Below are positions 7,846-17,384 of a stretch of DNA of 38,150 bases, piece by piece. The notes below the pieces were generated by a model. It had not been told where the DNA came from. It did no database searches and saw only the letters and a program-made list of their open reading frames with translations. Location of the stretch: contig JAITXV010000129.1 of assembly GCA_031284605.1 (NCBI GenBank), positions 1 through 38,150 on the forward strand, in the 5' to 3' direction. Within the stretch, counting starts at the first letter, position 1. The number at the start of each line of letters is the position of its first letter. Made by a program: the position numbers and the translations under genes. This stretch comes from Acholeplasmatales bacterium (GTDB taxonomy: Bacteria; Bacillota_I; Bacilli_A; Acholeplasmatales; Acholeplasmataceae).

Positions 7846-9693
7846 ATGAATAGAAACGTGTTAAAAAGTATTGCAATTTTTGTTTTAAGTTTATTTGTAT
7901 TACTTGGATTAGCTTCCTGTAAAAAAGACGACGTAACTAAGTACGATGTAAAATTTTTAGATGGTGTTACAGTTTTAAAAACTGTGCAAGTTGAAGAGGG
8001 TGCCTTAGTAACAAGACCTATTGATTTAGAATCAAAACAAGGCTTCACCTTTATCAATTGGTTTTCAACTCCTAGTAAAAATCATACTTTTGATTTTTCT
8101 AAAGAAATTACAGGAGATACTAATGTTTATGGTGGATTTTCAGAATATCAAGAAGATGTTAGACAGTGGTATGTAGTTGGTTCTGGTGCAGCACCTTTAC
8201 TAGTTGCTAGTAACTGGGGAGCAAATATTGGTGCGCAATTTGCATTAAATAAACCGTCCGCTACTAAAAATGAATTCACTATAACTTTAGATTTAATCGA
8301 AGGTGATGAATTTCAATTTGCTGGTCCGTCATGGATACATAAAAGAGGATTTGGCTATCTTGAAACTATAAATAGTGGAGATACTCAAGTTTTTGATGGA
8401 ACAGGTGGTGGATACGGAGATGTTGTATCTAAAGGAAGAAACATATTAGTAAAACTAAGTGGAAATTATACTTTTACTTTAAAAACTTATCCTGCTGATG
8501 ACACAGAAGATACTACAAATGGTTCTTATGTACCAGGTAATCCCGTGTATAATTTAGGTACTTATGACACTATTTCATGGGTAAGAAACGGAGATGCTGC
8601 TCCATTAGCTGCATCTACAGAAAACTGGTATATCAAAGGCAGTGATATAACAGGATGGGCAGATTTACATACACCTTATACAAAATTTGTAAAGGTTGGA
8701 AGTGAATATTCTTTAGAAATATATTTAAAAAATACAGAACAATTTATGTTTACGTCTGCGATTACCGATCATACTACTAATGTAGAAGGTGGCCAAGCTC
8801 ATTATCTTAATGGAGGTGTAGCAGGTGCTACAACTGCTTTATGGGAAACTTTATTTACAGGTGCTAACAATTGGACTCCAAAAGAAAGCGCTACATACGT
8901 GTTTGTAATAAATGCGTCAGTTCCTAGTGAGCCTAAAATTACTGCTTCTTTAAAAAATTCAACCATTCCTTCTTTAATGACAGAACAAGACTTTTATGTT
9001 AATGGCACATTTGATGCTGCAGGTTCTGCTTGGGGTGCTGTGACCAATGATGCAATAAATCCAGATTTCAAATTATTAAAAGTTGGAGAAACTAACGTAT
9101 ATGAAATAAAAAATGTAGTTTTAAAAGTTGGAGATGAATTAATAGTTCAAGGTATGACTAAAGGTAGTGTAGTTGGACTTAACAATTGGGGAAATAGTTT
9201 TGGTTTTTCATATTTAAAACAAACCACAGTAGCTAGTATTTCAGGAAATGGTGGAACCAATATTAAAATAGTTACTCCTGGCATTTATAACATATCATTT
9301 GATGCTTATAACCGTTCAATAAAAATAGCTGAAGGTGGTAATGATATTTACTTAAAAGGTGGTTTTGAAGGATGTGGTAACGGAAGTAACTGGGATCATG
9401 GTTTTGTTCAAACACTTAAATTTAGTGCTGTTTTAGGTGAAGAAGGTTTATATATTCTTGAAATAGATTTAACAAATGGTGGTTCAACTGTTTCTTGGGG
9501 TTTAGCAGTTTATGATAAAGGCGTTGTAACAGGGAATGGTACATTTGTCGGAAGAGATAGAGTTGGGGATACTGGAGATGCTGTTATTTTAGGAGAAACA
9601 GGGAATCCTACTGTTGCAGAAGGGCATTACTACTTCGTTTATAATGCTGTAACAAATATTGTAAATGTTTATATAACTAATCCATTCGCATAA
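7846..9693 (+). CDS. Lipoprotein with an InlB/Listeria-Bacteroides (Flg_new-like) repeat and four SusE/SusF-like starch-binding-type modules
   Basis: Lipobox LASC. KFLDGVTVLKTVQVEEG...FINWFSTP resembles the InlB B-repeat. Four repeats start WYVVGSG, WYIKGSDITGW, FYVNGTFDAAGSAWG and IYLKGGFEGCGNGSNW. Confidence 0.7.
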   Translation: MNRNVLKSIAIFVLSLFVLLGLASCKKDDVTKYDVKFLDGVTVLKTVQVEEGALVTRPIDLESKQGFTFINWFSTPSKNHTFDFSKEITGDTNVYGGFSEYQEDVRQWYVVGSGAAPLLVASNWGANIGAQFALNKPSATKNEFTITLDLIEGDEFQFAGPSWIHKRGFGYLETINSGDTQVFDGTGGGYGDVVSKGRNILVKLSGNYTFTLKTYPADDTEDTTNGSYVPGNPVYNLGTYDTISWVRNGDAAPLAASTENWYIKGSDITGWADLHTPYTKFVKVGSEYSLEIYLKNTEQFMFTSAITDHTTNVEGGQAHYLNGGVAGATTALWETLFTGANNWTPKESATYVFVINASVPSEPKITASLKNSTIPSLMTEQDFYVNGTFDAAGSAWGAVTNDAINPDFKLLKVGETNVYEIKNVVLKVGDELIVQGMTKGSVVGLNNWGNSFGFSYLKQTTVASISGNGGTNIKIVTPGIYNISFDAYNRSIKIAEGGNDIYLKGGFEGCGNGSNWDHGFVQTLKFSAVLGEEGLYILEIDLTNGGSTVSWGLAVYDKGVVTGNGTFVGRDRVGDTGDAVILGETGNPTVAEGHYYFVYNAVTNIVNVYITNPFA

Positions 9694-9706
9694 AACTTTT
9701 TATAAT

Positions 9707-9736
9707 AAAGAGAGTTGTTTTTCAACAACTCTCTTT
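9707..9736. terminator. Bidirectional terminator between convergent genes
   Basis: 13-bp stem AAAGAGAGTTGTT (9707-9719) / AACAACTCTCTTT (9724-9736); T-rich on both strands. Confidence 0.8.
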
Positions 9737-10546
9737 AGATTTTTATAAAATGTTCCTTATCTTCTAATCTAGCTATAGCATATTCTATACAAGTAAGTAT
9801 TTGTTCGTATCTAATTGTATCACGCAAATTGTAATAAAAAACTTTATTTTTAGGATAAATGGATTCAAATATATTTTTAATAGTTGAATCTATTAATAGC
9901 ACATTCATATCTTTATTAGATTTAATAATATCGACTATCTCTTCAATTTTAGAAATAAACTCTACTTTTGAAAAACACCCTAATATTTCTTTTTTTATTT
10001 CACTGAAAGAGGTTCTATAGAAATAAAAAGATATTGGTCTAAGAAGTGATTATCAGCTGCTGCTTTAATTGCTTGATAGTCTTTATTTATTTGGTAAAAT
10101 ATAGGGTCTTGTAAAACTACATCGATAGCTATAAGTGGAACTATATTTAACTCACCAAGACTATAAAAATGTTCTTTAGTAGTATTATAACAAACTATAG
10201 CATCAACGTTGTTTATAACTTCTGGTTTTTCTTGGTATATGTATATAATTTTGTATCCTTTAGGAGCTATAGTTTTATAAAAAAGTTCTAAGAAGTCCAT
10301 TAAATCAACCTTTTGAATATATGATAAATGAATAGAAGAAATTATAGCTATGTTTTTAGTTTTATTAAATCTTAATGCAATCGCATTATTATTAGGTTGG
10401 TAATTCAAAAGGTTAGTCCATTGGAACACTTTCTTTTTGACTTCTTCACTAATCTTTTGTTCAGTTTTACCGTTTAATACGTACGACACAGTTGCTACTG
10501 AAACCTTAGCCGCTGTAGCAACATCCTTAATAGTAGCCTTTTTCAT
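9735..10546 (-). pseudogene. LacI-family transcriptional regulator with an apparent frameshift near 10025-10029 (frame 1: 9995-10546; continuation frame: about 10030 down to 9735)
   Basis: N-terminal MKKATIKDVATAAKVSVATVSYVLNGK is a LacI HTH. After the stop at 9995, another frame stays open: YFYRTSFSEIKKEILGCFSKVEFISKIEEIVDIIKSNKDMNVLLIDSTIKNIFESIYPKNKVFYYNLRDTIRYEQILTCIEYAIARLEDKEHFIKI*. Confidence 0.75.
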
Positions 10547-10628
10547 AGGTTTATTATATCATATCTAGCACCAATAGATATAAAATAAGTTTCATTTATG
10601 GGCTAAATGCCTATATGAAAGGAGAAAA

Positions 10629-12326
10629 ATGAATTTTGAAAGTATTTATCATAAGCCAAGTTCTAACTACTGTTTTCCATTAGATAACAAAACAGTTGTT
10701 CTTAGGTTGAGAGTAAGTAAAAAAGATAATTTTGAAAATATAAAAGTTATATATGAAGGTAAATATTTATTTTACTATAATCAAAAAGAAAAAGAAATGT
10801 ACAAGCAATACGAAGACAAAATGTTTATTTATTATGAAATTAAAATTAAACTTGAAGATGTCCGCTTTGTTTATGTTTTTTTATTAATTCATAATAAAAA
10901 AACATACTATTATAGTGAAGATGGAGTTACTACAAGTTATGATTTTAAAAATGCTCATTATAATTGTTTTCAATATGCATACATTAATGAAATAGATGTT
11001 CACAAAGAAGTAGATTGGCTAAAAAATTCCGTTTTTTATGAAATATTTGTAGATAGGTTTAATTCATCAAATCTTAATAAATCATATATTAATACAAAAT
11101 GGGGAGAATCTGTTAGTTCTAAGAGTTTTGCTGGTGGAGATTTAAATGGAATTATAGAAAAATTAGATTACTTAGAAAGAGTAGGTGTAAACACCTTATA
11201 TCTAACCCCTATTTTTTCTTCTATATCTAATCATAAATATGATATAAATAACTATTATGAAATAGATAGTCAATTTGGTGATAAAAAAACATTTAAAGAA
11301 CTTGTTTATAAGGCTCATAAAAAAAGAATGTATGTGGTAATTGATGGTGTGTTTAATCACACTAGTGATTTACTAAGTGAATTTCAAGATGTAATAAAAA
11401 ATGGAATTAAATCTAAATTTTTTAATTGGTTTATAATAAAAGGAGATTTTGTTGATACAGTTAATATTAATTATGAAACTTTCTCTAACTGTTATTACCA
11501 TCCTAAGTTTAATACATCTAATAAAGAGGTGCAAGAATATTTAATAAACATTGGTGCATATTATGTAAAAGAATATGATATAGATGGATGGCGTTTAGAT
11601 GTGTCTGATGAAGCTAGCCATGATTTTTGGAGAAACTTTAGAACTCAAATAAAAAAAATAAAAAAAGAGTGTTTTTTAGTTGGTGAAAACTGGCATGATG
11701 CTAGCCCATTTTTACAAGGAGATCAGTTTGATTCAATTATGAATTATGCTTTTACAAAAGCTTTGTTAGATTATGTTGCATATGAAAATTATGACGCTAA
11801 AGATATTTCAGAACAGCTTAATATGTTATTAATTAGATATACAACTCAAGTTAATAACATGATGCTTAATTTATTAGATTCCCATGATACAGATAGGTTT
11901 TATACAATGGTTAATAAAAATAAAGATAAACTGCTTTGTGCTACTGCACTTACATTTATGTATGTTGGAATACCTTGTTTATATTATGGGATAGAAATTC
12001 CTTTAGAAGGTGGTTATGATCCTGATAATAGAAGATGTTTTTTGTGGACTGAGTTAGATGAAAACTCTTTATATTTTAAAAAACTAACAGAAATAATATA
12101 TTTACGTAAAATAACAACAATTAAACAAGGAGATATACACATTTACAGTAAAAACAATTTGCTTTATATTAGCAGATTAGATGAAAACTATTCTTACACA
12201 CTAATCCTAAATTTATCAAAAAAGAACTGTAGTTTTGAAGAAAAAGGAAGCGTAGTAATAATACACAAAGCTAATGATTTTTATATAGAGTCTAATGGTT
12301 TTGTTGTAATAAAGGAGAAGCTATGA
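10629..12326 (+). CDS. GH13 alpha-amylase family enzyme (cyclomaltodextrinase/neopullulanase type), predicted cytoplasmic
   Basis: VFYEIFVDRF, DGVFNH, DGWRLDVSDE, VGENW and LDSHDTDR motifs; no signal peptide. Confidence 0.9.
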   Translation: MNFESIYHKPSSNYCFPLDNKTVVLRLRVSKKDNFENIKVIYEGKYLFYYNQKEKEMYKQYEDKMFIYYEIKIKLEDVRFVYVFLLIHNKKTYYYSEDGVTTSYDFKNAHYNCFQYAYINEIDVHKEVDWLKNSVFYEIFVDRFNSSNLNKSYINTKWGESVSSKSFAGGDLNGIIEKLDYLERVGVNTLYLTPIFSSISNHKYDINNYYEIDSQFGDKKTFKELVYKAHKKRMYVVIDGVFNHTSDLLSEFQDVIKNGIKSKFFNWFIIKGDFVDTVNINYETFSNCYYHPKFNTSNKEVQEYLINIGAYYVKEYDIDGWRLDVSDEASHDFWRNFRTQIKKIKKECFLVGENWHDASPFLQGDQFDSIMNYAFTKALLDYVAYENYDAKDISEQLNMLLIRYTTQVNNMMLNLLDSHDTDRFYTMVNKNKDKLLCATALTFMYVGIPCLYYGIEIPLEGGYDPDNRRCFLWTELDENSLYFKKLTEIIYLRKITTIKQGDIHIYSKNNLLYISRLDENYSYTLILNLSKKNCSFEEKGSVVIIHKANDFYIESNGFVVIKEKL

Positions 12327-13723
12327 AAAAACTAACTATTATATTTATCCATTTATTGGCGCTAATAACTATATTTGTAGTTGTTGGTACAATCCCTAAA
12401 AAAAGAGATTCCCAGACTAATAAGTTTGACGGAATATTAGAGCGAAATGTAACTATCCAAATATTAGAAAACGATACTGCTATTAAACAAGGATATTTAA
12501 AAGAACTTCTTGATTCTTTTAATAGAAAATATGCAGAGTATGGGATTGTTGCTAAAGATGCTAATATGGATCAGTATTCAGATTTAGAACAAGATGGTCC
12601 TTACGGATATGGTCCTGATGTTCTTTATCAGGCTAATGATAGATTAATGCGTTATGTTGATGGGAAGCATATAACCCCAATCCCTGTGTCAACTTTAGAT
12701 ACATATAATCAAATTGATGAAAATGCTTGGAAAGCTTATAATAGAAGCGTTGAAGGAACTGCTTACACATTTGGAGTACCAGTTAATATCCAAGGGCCAC
12801 TAATGTATTACAGAAAAGACCTTCTTCCATCTTCTTGGAGAGAAACTTATGATAAAAATAATAATGATATTCCTGATATGTTAGAAAATTGGAATGATAT
12901 GTATAGATTTTCTTTAGAGAAGAAAAACGCAGGTTTTTGGGGATATATGAGAAGCTTTTTAGAACCGTATTTTTCATCAGGATTTTTATTTAGTTATGGT
13001 GGCTATGCATTCGGTGACGATGATACAAATCAAGACGATATTGGGTTTTCAAAAGGAGAAGCATATAAAGGTATCCAAATTATTAGACAGTTAGCGTCAG
13101 TTATGGATGAAAGATGTATTGATGATACTATTACAGTAACTGCGTATTCACAACTAGCTAAAGGAAATTTTTTCGCTACTATAACAACTCCAGATGTATA
13201 TACATTATTTGTAGATGAATTTTCTAAAGAAGGAGTATCATTAGATAATTTAGGTATTGCAAATATTCCATATTTACCTAAAAGTGGTGATTTAACAGAA
13301 GAAAATCCTGAACTAATACCTTGTAAAATGATGGGAGGTATCCAAGGATATGCAATATCTAGTTATACTAAAGCGCCTAATGCATCTTTAGCATTTGTAG
13401 ATTTCGCTACAAGTTACAATAATATTTCAAGAAGGAATGTTTTATTAGGTATAGCACCAGCACGAAATGACGTTGCATTAGAAGTAGGTGGATTATCCCA
13501 AGTTATTAATGACAACATAAAAAACGGATTCATTTCTATTATGCCATCTATAAAAGCTACAGGACAAATCTGGACTCCGTTACAAACCTTATTTCAAGAT
13601 ATAGCTAAAGACCCTTTTAGGAGTGGTAATGAACAAGCCAAGTATCTATCAAAAGAACAGTTTCAAGCAGCACTAGAAAAAGTAGATAAACAAATATATG
13701 ATGCAATTCATACATTACAGTGA
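12323..13723 (+). CDS. Maltose/maltodextrin-type ABC transporter substrate-binding protein, N-terminally anchored
   Basis: SBP_bac-type sequence (YGPDVLYQANDRLMRYVDGKHITPI..., GVPVNIQGPLMYYRKDLLP); ATGA overlap with the GH13 gene. Confidence 0.85.
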   Translation: MKKLTIIFIHLLALITIFVVVGTIPKKRDSQTNKFDGILERNVTIQILENDTAIKQGYLKELLDSFNRKYAEYGIVAKDANMDQYSDLEQDGPYGYGPDVLYQANDRLMRYVDGKHITPIPVSTLDTYNQIDENAWKAYNRSVEGTAYTFGVPVNIQGPLMYYRKDLLPSSWRETYDKNNNDIPDMLENWNDMYRFSLEKKNAGFWGYMRSFLEPYFSSGFLFSYGGYAFGDDDTNQDDIGFSKGEAYKGIQIIRQLASVMDERCIDDTITVTAYSQLAKGNFFATITTPDVYTLFVDEFSKEGVSLDNLGIANIPYLPKSGDLTEENPELIPCKMMGGIQGYAISSYTKAPNASLAFVDFATSYNNISRRNVLLGIAPARNDVALEVGGLSQVINDNIKNGFISIMPSIKATGQIWTPLQTLFQDIAKDPFRSGNEQAKYLSKEQFQAALEKVDKQIYDAIHTLQ

Positions 13724-13731
13724 GGTGAAAA

Positions 13732-15108
13732 ATGAACAAAATAAAAAGATTTTTTATTAATTTTTTTGTTTCAATTAAAACAAAAATTAAAAGTAAATTC
13801 TCTAGTGCTAAAAATTTAATTAAAAATTCAAACTCTAAAACTTCTTTTTCTTTTGGTGTAATGGGATTGGCACAAATCTTATACAAACAATATATAAAAG
13901 GAATTATATATTTTATGATTCAAATTGGTGCTATTTTATATTTTATTTTTAAAGGTGCTTCTGATTTTATTGGGTTATTTACTTTGGGTGATTTTAAAGG
14001 AAATCCTTGGTACGGAGTCAAGGGTGACAACTCTATTACTATGCTTATACTTGGATTATTAGCGGTAATATTAATAATTATTTATATATTAATATATATT
14101 TCAAATATTAAAGATGCATATAAAACTCAAAAAAGGATTGAAAGTGGTTTACAACCTTTAAGATTTAGAGAAGAAATAAAAGAACTATTAGATTCAAAAT
14201 TTCATATCACCACTCTTGCATTACCTATTCTTGGTGTAGCTATTTTTAATATAATTCCTATAGTTTTTATGATATTAATTGCTTTTACTAATTATGGTGG
14301 TACTATAGCTGACAACGGTGAGCTAGTTAGCTGGATTGGTTTTAATAATTTTAGTAGGCTTGTATCACTAGGTGAGTTATCTTCTACATTTTTTAAAATA
14401 CTAGGATGGAATGTAATCTGGGCTATAGGTGCTACTGCACTAAATTACTTTTTAGGATTGGGTCTTGCATTACTTTATAATAAGAAATGTGTTAAAGGAA
14501 AGGCTTTTTGGAGGGTATTTCCTATTCTTGCTATGGCTATTCCAGGATTTATAACTTTATTAGCTTTTAAGTTTATGTTTTCTTATGGAGGACCAATAAA
14601 CAATATGATAACTAGCAACGGTGGTATCGCAATAGGTTTTCTAGATTTAGATGCAAAATGGACAGCTAGACTTATAGGATTAGTAGTTAATGCTTGGATT
14701 ACAGTACCATCGGGTATGTTATTAGCAACTGGAATCTTATCAAATATGAGAAGTGATTTATATGAAGCTGCTACTCTCCACGGGGCATCACAATTTAAAC
14801 AGTTTAGGCATATAACCTTACCTTATGTTTTATTCGCAACAACTCCTGTATTAATAACTCAGTTTATAGGTAACTTTAATAACTTTGGAATATTTTATTT
14901 TTTGAGAGGTGGATTATATTTAGATGGGTACTTCAACGCTAGTGACACTGACCTTTTAATTAATTGGCTATATAATTTGTCAATTAATAATAACTATTAT
15001 TCAATTGGGGCTGCCATATCACTTATTATTTTCATAATAACATCTATAATATCTTTAATAGTATATTTATGTTCCCCAGCATACAAACAGGAGGATACTT
15101 ACAAATGA
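13732..15108 (+). CDS. malF: Maltodextrin ABC transporter permease, MalF-like
   Basis: Binding-protein-dependent permease signature 'EAATLHGASQFKQFRHITLPYV' and position after the SBP gene. Confidence 0.85.
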   Translation: MNKIKRFFINFFVSIKTKIKSKFSSAKNLIKNSNSKTSFSFGVMGLAQILYKQYIKGIIYFMIQIGAILYFIFKGASDFIGLFTLGDFKGNPWYGVKGDNSITMLILGLLAVILIIIYILIYISNIKDAYKTQKRIESGLQPLRFREEIKELLDSKFHITTLALPILGVAIFNIIPIVFMILIAFTNYGGTIADNGELVSWIGFNNFSRLVSLGELSSTFFKILGWNVIWAIGATALNYFLGLGLALLYNKKCVKGKAFWRVFPILAMAIPGFITLLAFKFMFSYGGPINNMITSNGGIAIGFLDLDAKWTARLIGLVVNAWITVPSGMLLATGILSNMRSDLYEAATLHGASQFKQFRHITLPYVLFATTPVLITQFIGNFNNFGIFYFLRGGLYLDGYFNASDTDLLINWLYNLSINNNYYSIGAAISLIIFIITSIISLIVYLCSPAYKQEDTYK

Positions 15109-15953
15109 TTAAAAAGAATTCAAGATTTAATATAAGAAAAATACCTGATGTAGCTCTAACTTATATTATTATGATTGTTGTTACATTTATATTTTTGTTC
15201 CCAGTGTTATGGTTGATACTTGCAAGTTTTAGTGCATCTGGATCTATGTATTCTTTTGATGGATTTTTTCCACAAAAGTACGGAATTAATAGTTTTGTAA
15301 AACTATTTACAGACACATCTATGTATAATTATCCAAAATGGTTCCTTAATACTTTATTTATATCTATAATGAGTTGTATAATGGGTACTTTCTTAGTAAT
15401 ATTAACAGCTTATACAATGAGCAGAATAAAATTTAAATCAAGAAAGTCATTAATGAAGTTTACTTTGGTTCTAGGTATGTTTCCATCATTTATGGGAATG
15501 ATAGCAGTATATATATTAATGACGCAGTTTGGTTTGGTTAATAACTTATGGGGATTAATATTAATATATAGTGCTGGCGCGCCTATGGGGTATATGGTAC
15601 AAAAAGGATTTTTTGATACAATACCAAGTGAAATTGATGAAGCTGCTACTCTTCATGGGGCTAATAAATTTCAAATATTTACTAAAATTATATTACCATT
15701 AAGTAAGCCAATGATTGTCTATACAGCAATTACTTCATTTACTTGGCCTTGGAGTGACTTTATATTGCCAAAAATGTTACTAAAACAAAAAGATTTATAT
15801 ACAGTAGCAGTTGGATTAATGAGTTTAGGAGAAGATGAATTTGCAAGATTCGCTGCTGGAAGTTTGTTTGTAGCAGTACCAATTGTAATATTATATTTCT
15901 CGCTAGTTAAGTTTATGGTCAATGGTTTGTCAGCTGGTTCAGTGAAAGGATAA
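15105..15953 (+). CDS. malG: Maltodextrin ABC transporter permease, MalG-like
   Basis: 'EAATLHGANKFQIFTKIILPLSKP' EAA loop. Start re-placed from 15069 to ATG 15105 (SD AGGAGG; ATGA overlap with malF). Confidence 0.87.
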   Translation: MIKKNSRFNIRKIPDVALTYIIMIVVTFIFLFPVLWLILASFSASGSMYSFDGFFPQKYGINSFVKLFTDTSMYNYPKWFLNTLFISIMSCIMGTFLVILTAYTMSRIKFKSRKSLMKFTLVLGMFPSFMGMIAVYILMTQFGLVNNLWGLILIYSAGAPMGYMVQKGFFDTIPSEIDEAATLHGANKFQIFTKIILPLSKPMIVYTAITSFTWPWSDFILPKMLLKQKDLYTVAVGLMSLGEDEFARFAAGSLFVAVPIVILYFSLVKFMVNGLSAGSVKG

Positions 15954-15963
15954 GGAGAAAAAA

Positions 15964-17061
15964 ATGAAAATAACATTAAGAAATGTAGGTAAAGTTTATT
16001 CAAATAAATTGAGTGTAGTAAAAGATTTTAATCTAGAAATAGAAGAAAAAGAATTTATAGTTTTTGTAGGCCCATCTGGGTGTGGAAAATCTACAACCCT
16101 AAGGATGATAGCTGGTCTTGAGAGTATAACCACAGGAGAAATATTATTTGATGATAAAGTAATAAATAATGTTCCGCCAGGACAGAGAAATATAGCTATG
16201 GTTTTTCAAAGCTACGCCCTATATCCACATATGAGTGTATATCAGAATATGGAGTTTAGTTTGAAAATAAACAAAGTGCCTAAAAAAGAAAGAGAAGAGA
16301 GAATTAAAAAAGCATCAGATTTATTAGGGTTAAATGAATATTTAAACAGAAAGCCTAAAAATCTATCAGGAGGGCAGCGCCAAAGGGTAGCAGTTGGTAG
16401 AGAGATAGTAAGAAACGTAAATGTATTTTTAATGGATGAACCTTTAAGTAATCTTGATGCTAAACTAAGAGTACAAATGAGAGCTGAAATCATTAAATTG
16501 CATAAAGAAATCCAAAAAACATTTATTTATGTTACTCATGATCAAATTGAAGCTATGACTATGGCTACTAGAATAGTTATATTAAAAGATGGTGTTATCC
16601 AACAAATAGGTACACCAAAAGAAGTCTATGATACCCCAAGCAACCTTTTTGTTGCTTCATTTATAGGGACTCCTGCTACTAATTTTATTAAAGGATATGT
16701 AAACAATCAAGGTATTTTTTATAATGATGATATTAGAATTCCTATACCAAAAAGAATATTAGAAAAACTTTTAAAAGAAAATTGCATAGATAAAGAAGTA
16801 ATATTAGGTATTAGACCAGAAGACATATATACCTCTGATGAACTTGTTAACAAGTTTGAAGAAAGCGTTATAGATATAAATGTAGATGTGTCCGAATTAT
16901 TAGGTTCTGAATATAATGTGTTGTTTAGAATAGGAAACGATAATATAATTTCAAAATCAAAAGCTACAAAAATAATATCTGCAGATGATAAAATTAAAAT
17001 ATATCTCGATTTAGAAAAATGTCATATTTTTGATATAGAAAGTACGCTACTAATAATATAG
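15964..17061 (+). CDS. ABC transporter ATP-binding protein, MsmX/UgpC/MalK type
   Basis: GPSGCGKSTTLRMIAG Walker A, LSGGQRQRVAVGREI signature, FLMDEPLSNLDAKLR Walker B, C-terminal TOBE-like region. Confidence 0.95.
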   Translation: MKITLRNVGKVYSNKLSVVKDFNLEIEEKEFIVFVGPSGCGKSTTLRMIAGLESITTGEILFDDKVINNVPPGQRNIAMVFQSYALYPHMSVYQNMEFSLKINKVPKKEREERIKKASDLLGLNEYLNRKPKNLSGGQRQRVAVGREIVRNVNVFLMDEPLSNLDAKLRVQMRAEIIKLHKEIQKTFIYVTHDQIEAMTMATRIVILKDGVIQQIGTPKEVYDTPSNLFVASFIGTPATNFIKGYVNNQGIFYNDDIRIPIPKRILEKLLKENCIDKEVILGIRPEDIYTSDELVNKFEESVIDINVDVSELLGSEYNVLFRIGNDNIISKSKATKIISADDKIKIYLDLEKCHIFDIESTLLII

Positions 17062-17072
17062 TTTTTAATATG

Positions 17073-17384
17073 TTAGTAAGAAAGTGCTTGTAATGCAGTT
17101 ATTACAAATATTGCTAGTACGCACAGTAAAGCTATATGGATAAACATAGTGTAATATATTATAGTAGCTCTAGTTTTATTTGATTTTTTATTTCTTTTAG
17201 AAAGAAAAAATAAGACATTCATTACTAAAAGACCTAGTGGAACGATTAATATTACTGCGTATATCCAAAACACTCCTACATTTTTAAGAGTAAAAAATCC
17301 TGCTAAAAATCCTATTATGACTAAAAAGATATAAGTAGGAATAAAATGTATTAACAAATATTTGTTATCACTTTTTTTATTCAT
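17073..17384 (-). CDS. Small membrane protein (103 aa, about 3 TM)
   Basis: Strongly hydrophobic ORF with SD AGGAG upstream; overlaps the stop of the upstream ORF by 8 nt. Confidence 0.7.
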   Translation of the reverse strand: MNKKSDNKYLLIHFIPTYIFLVIIGFLAGFFTLKNVGVFWIYAVILIVPLGLLVMNVLFFLSKRNKKSNKTRATIIYYTMFIHIALLCVLAIFVITALQALSY

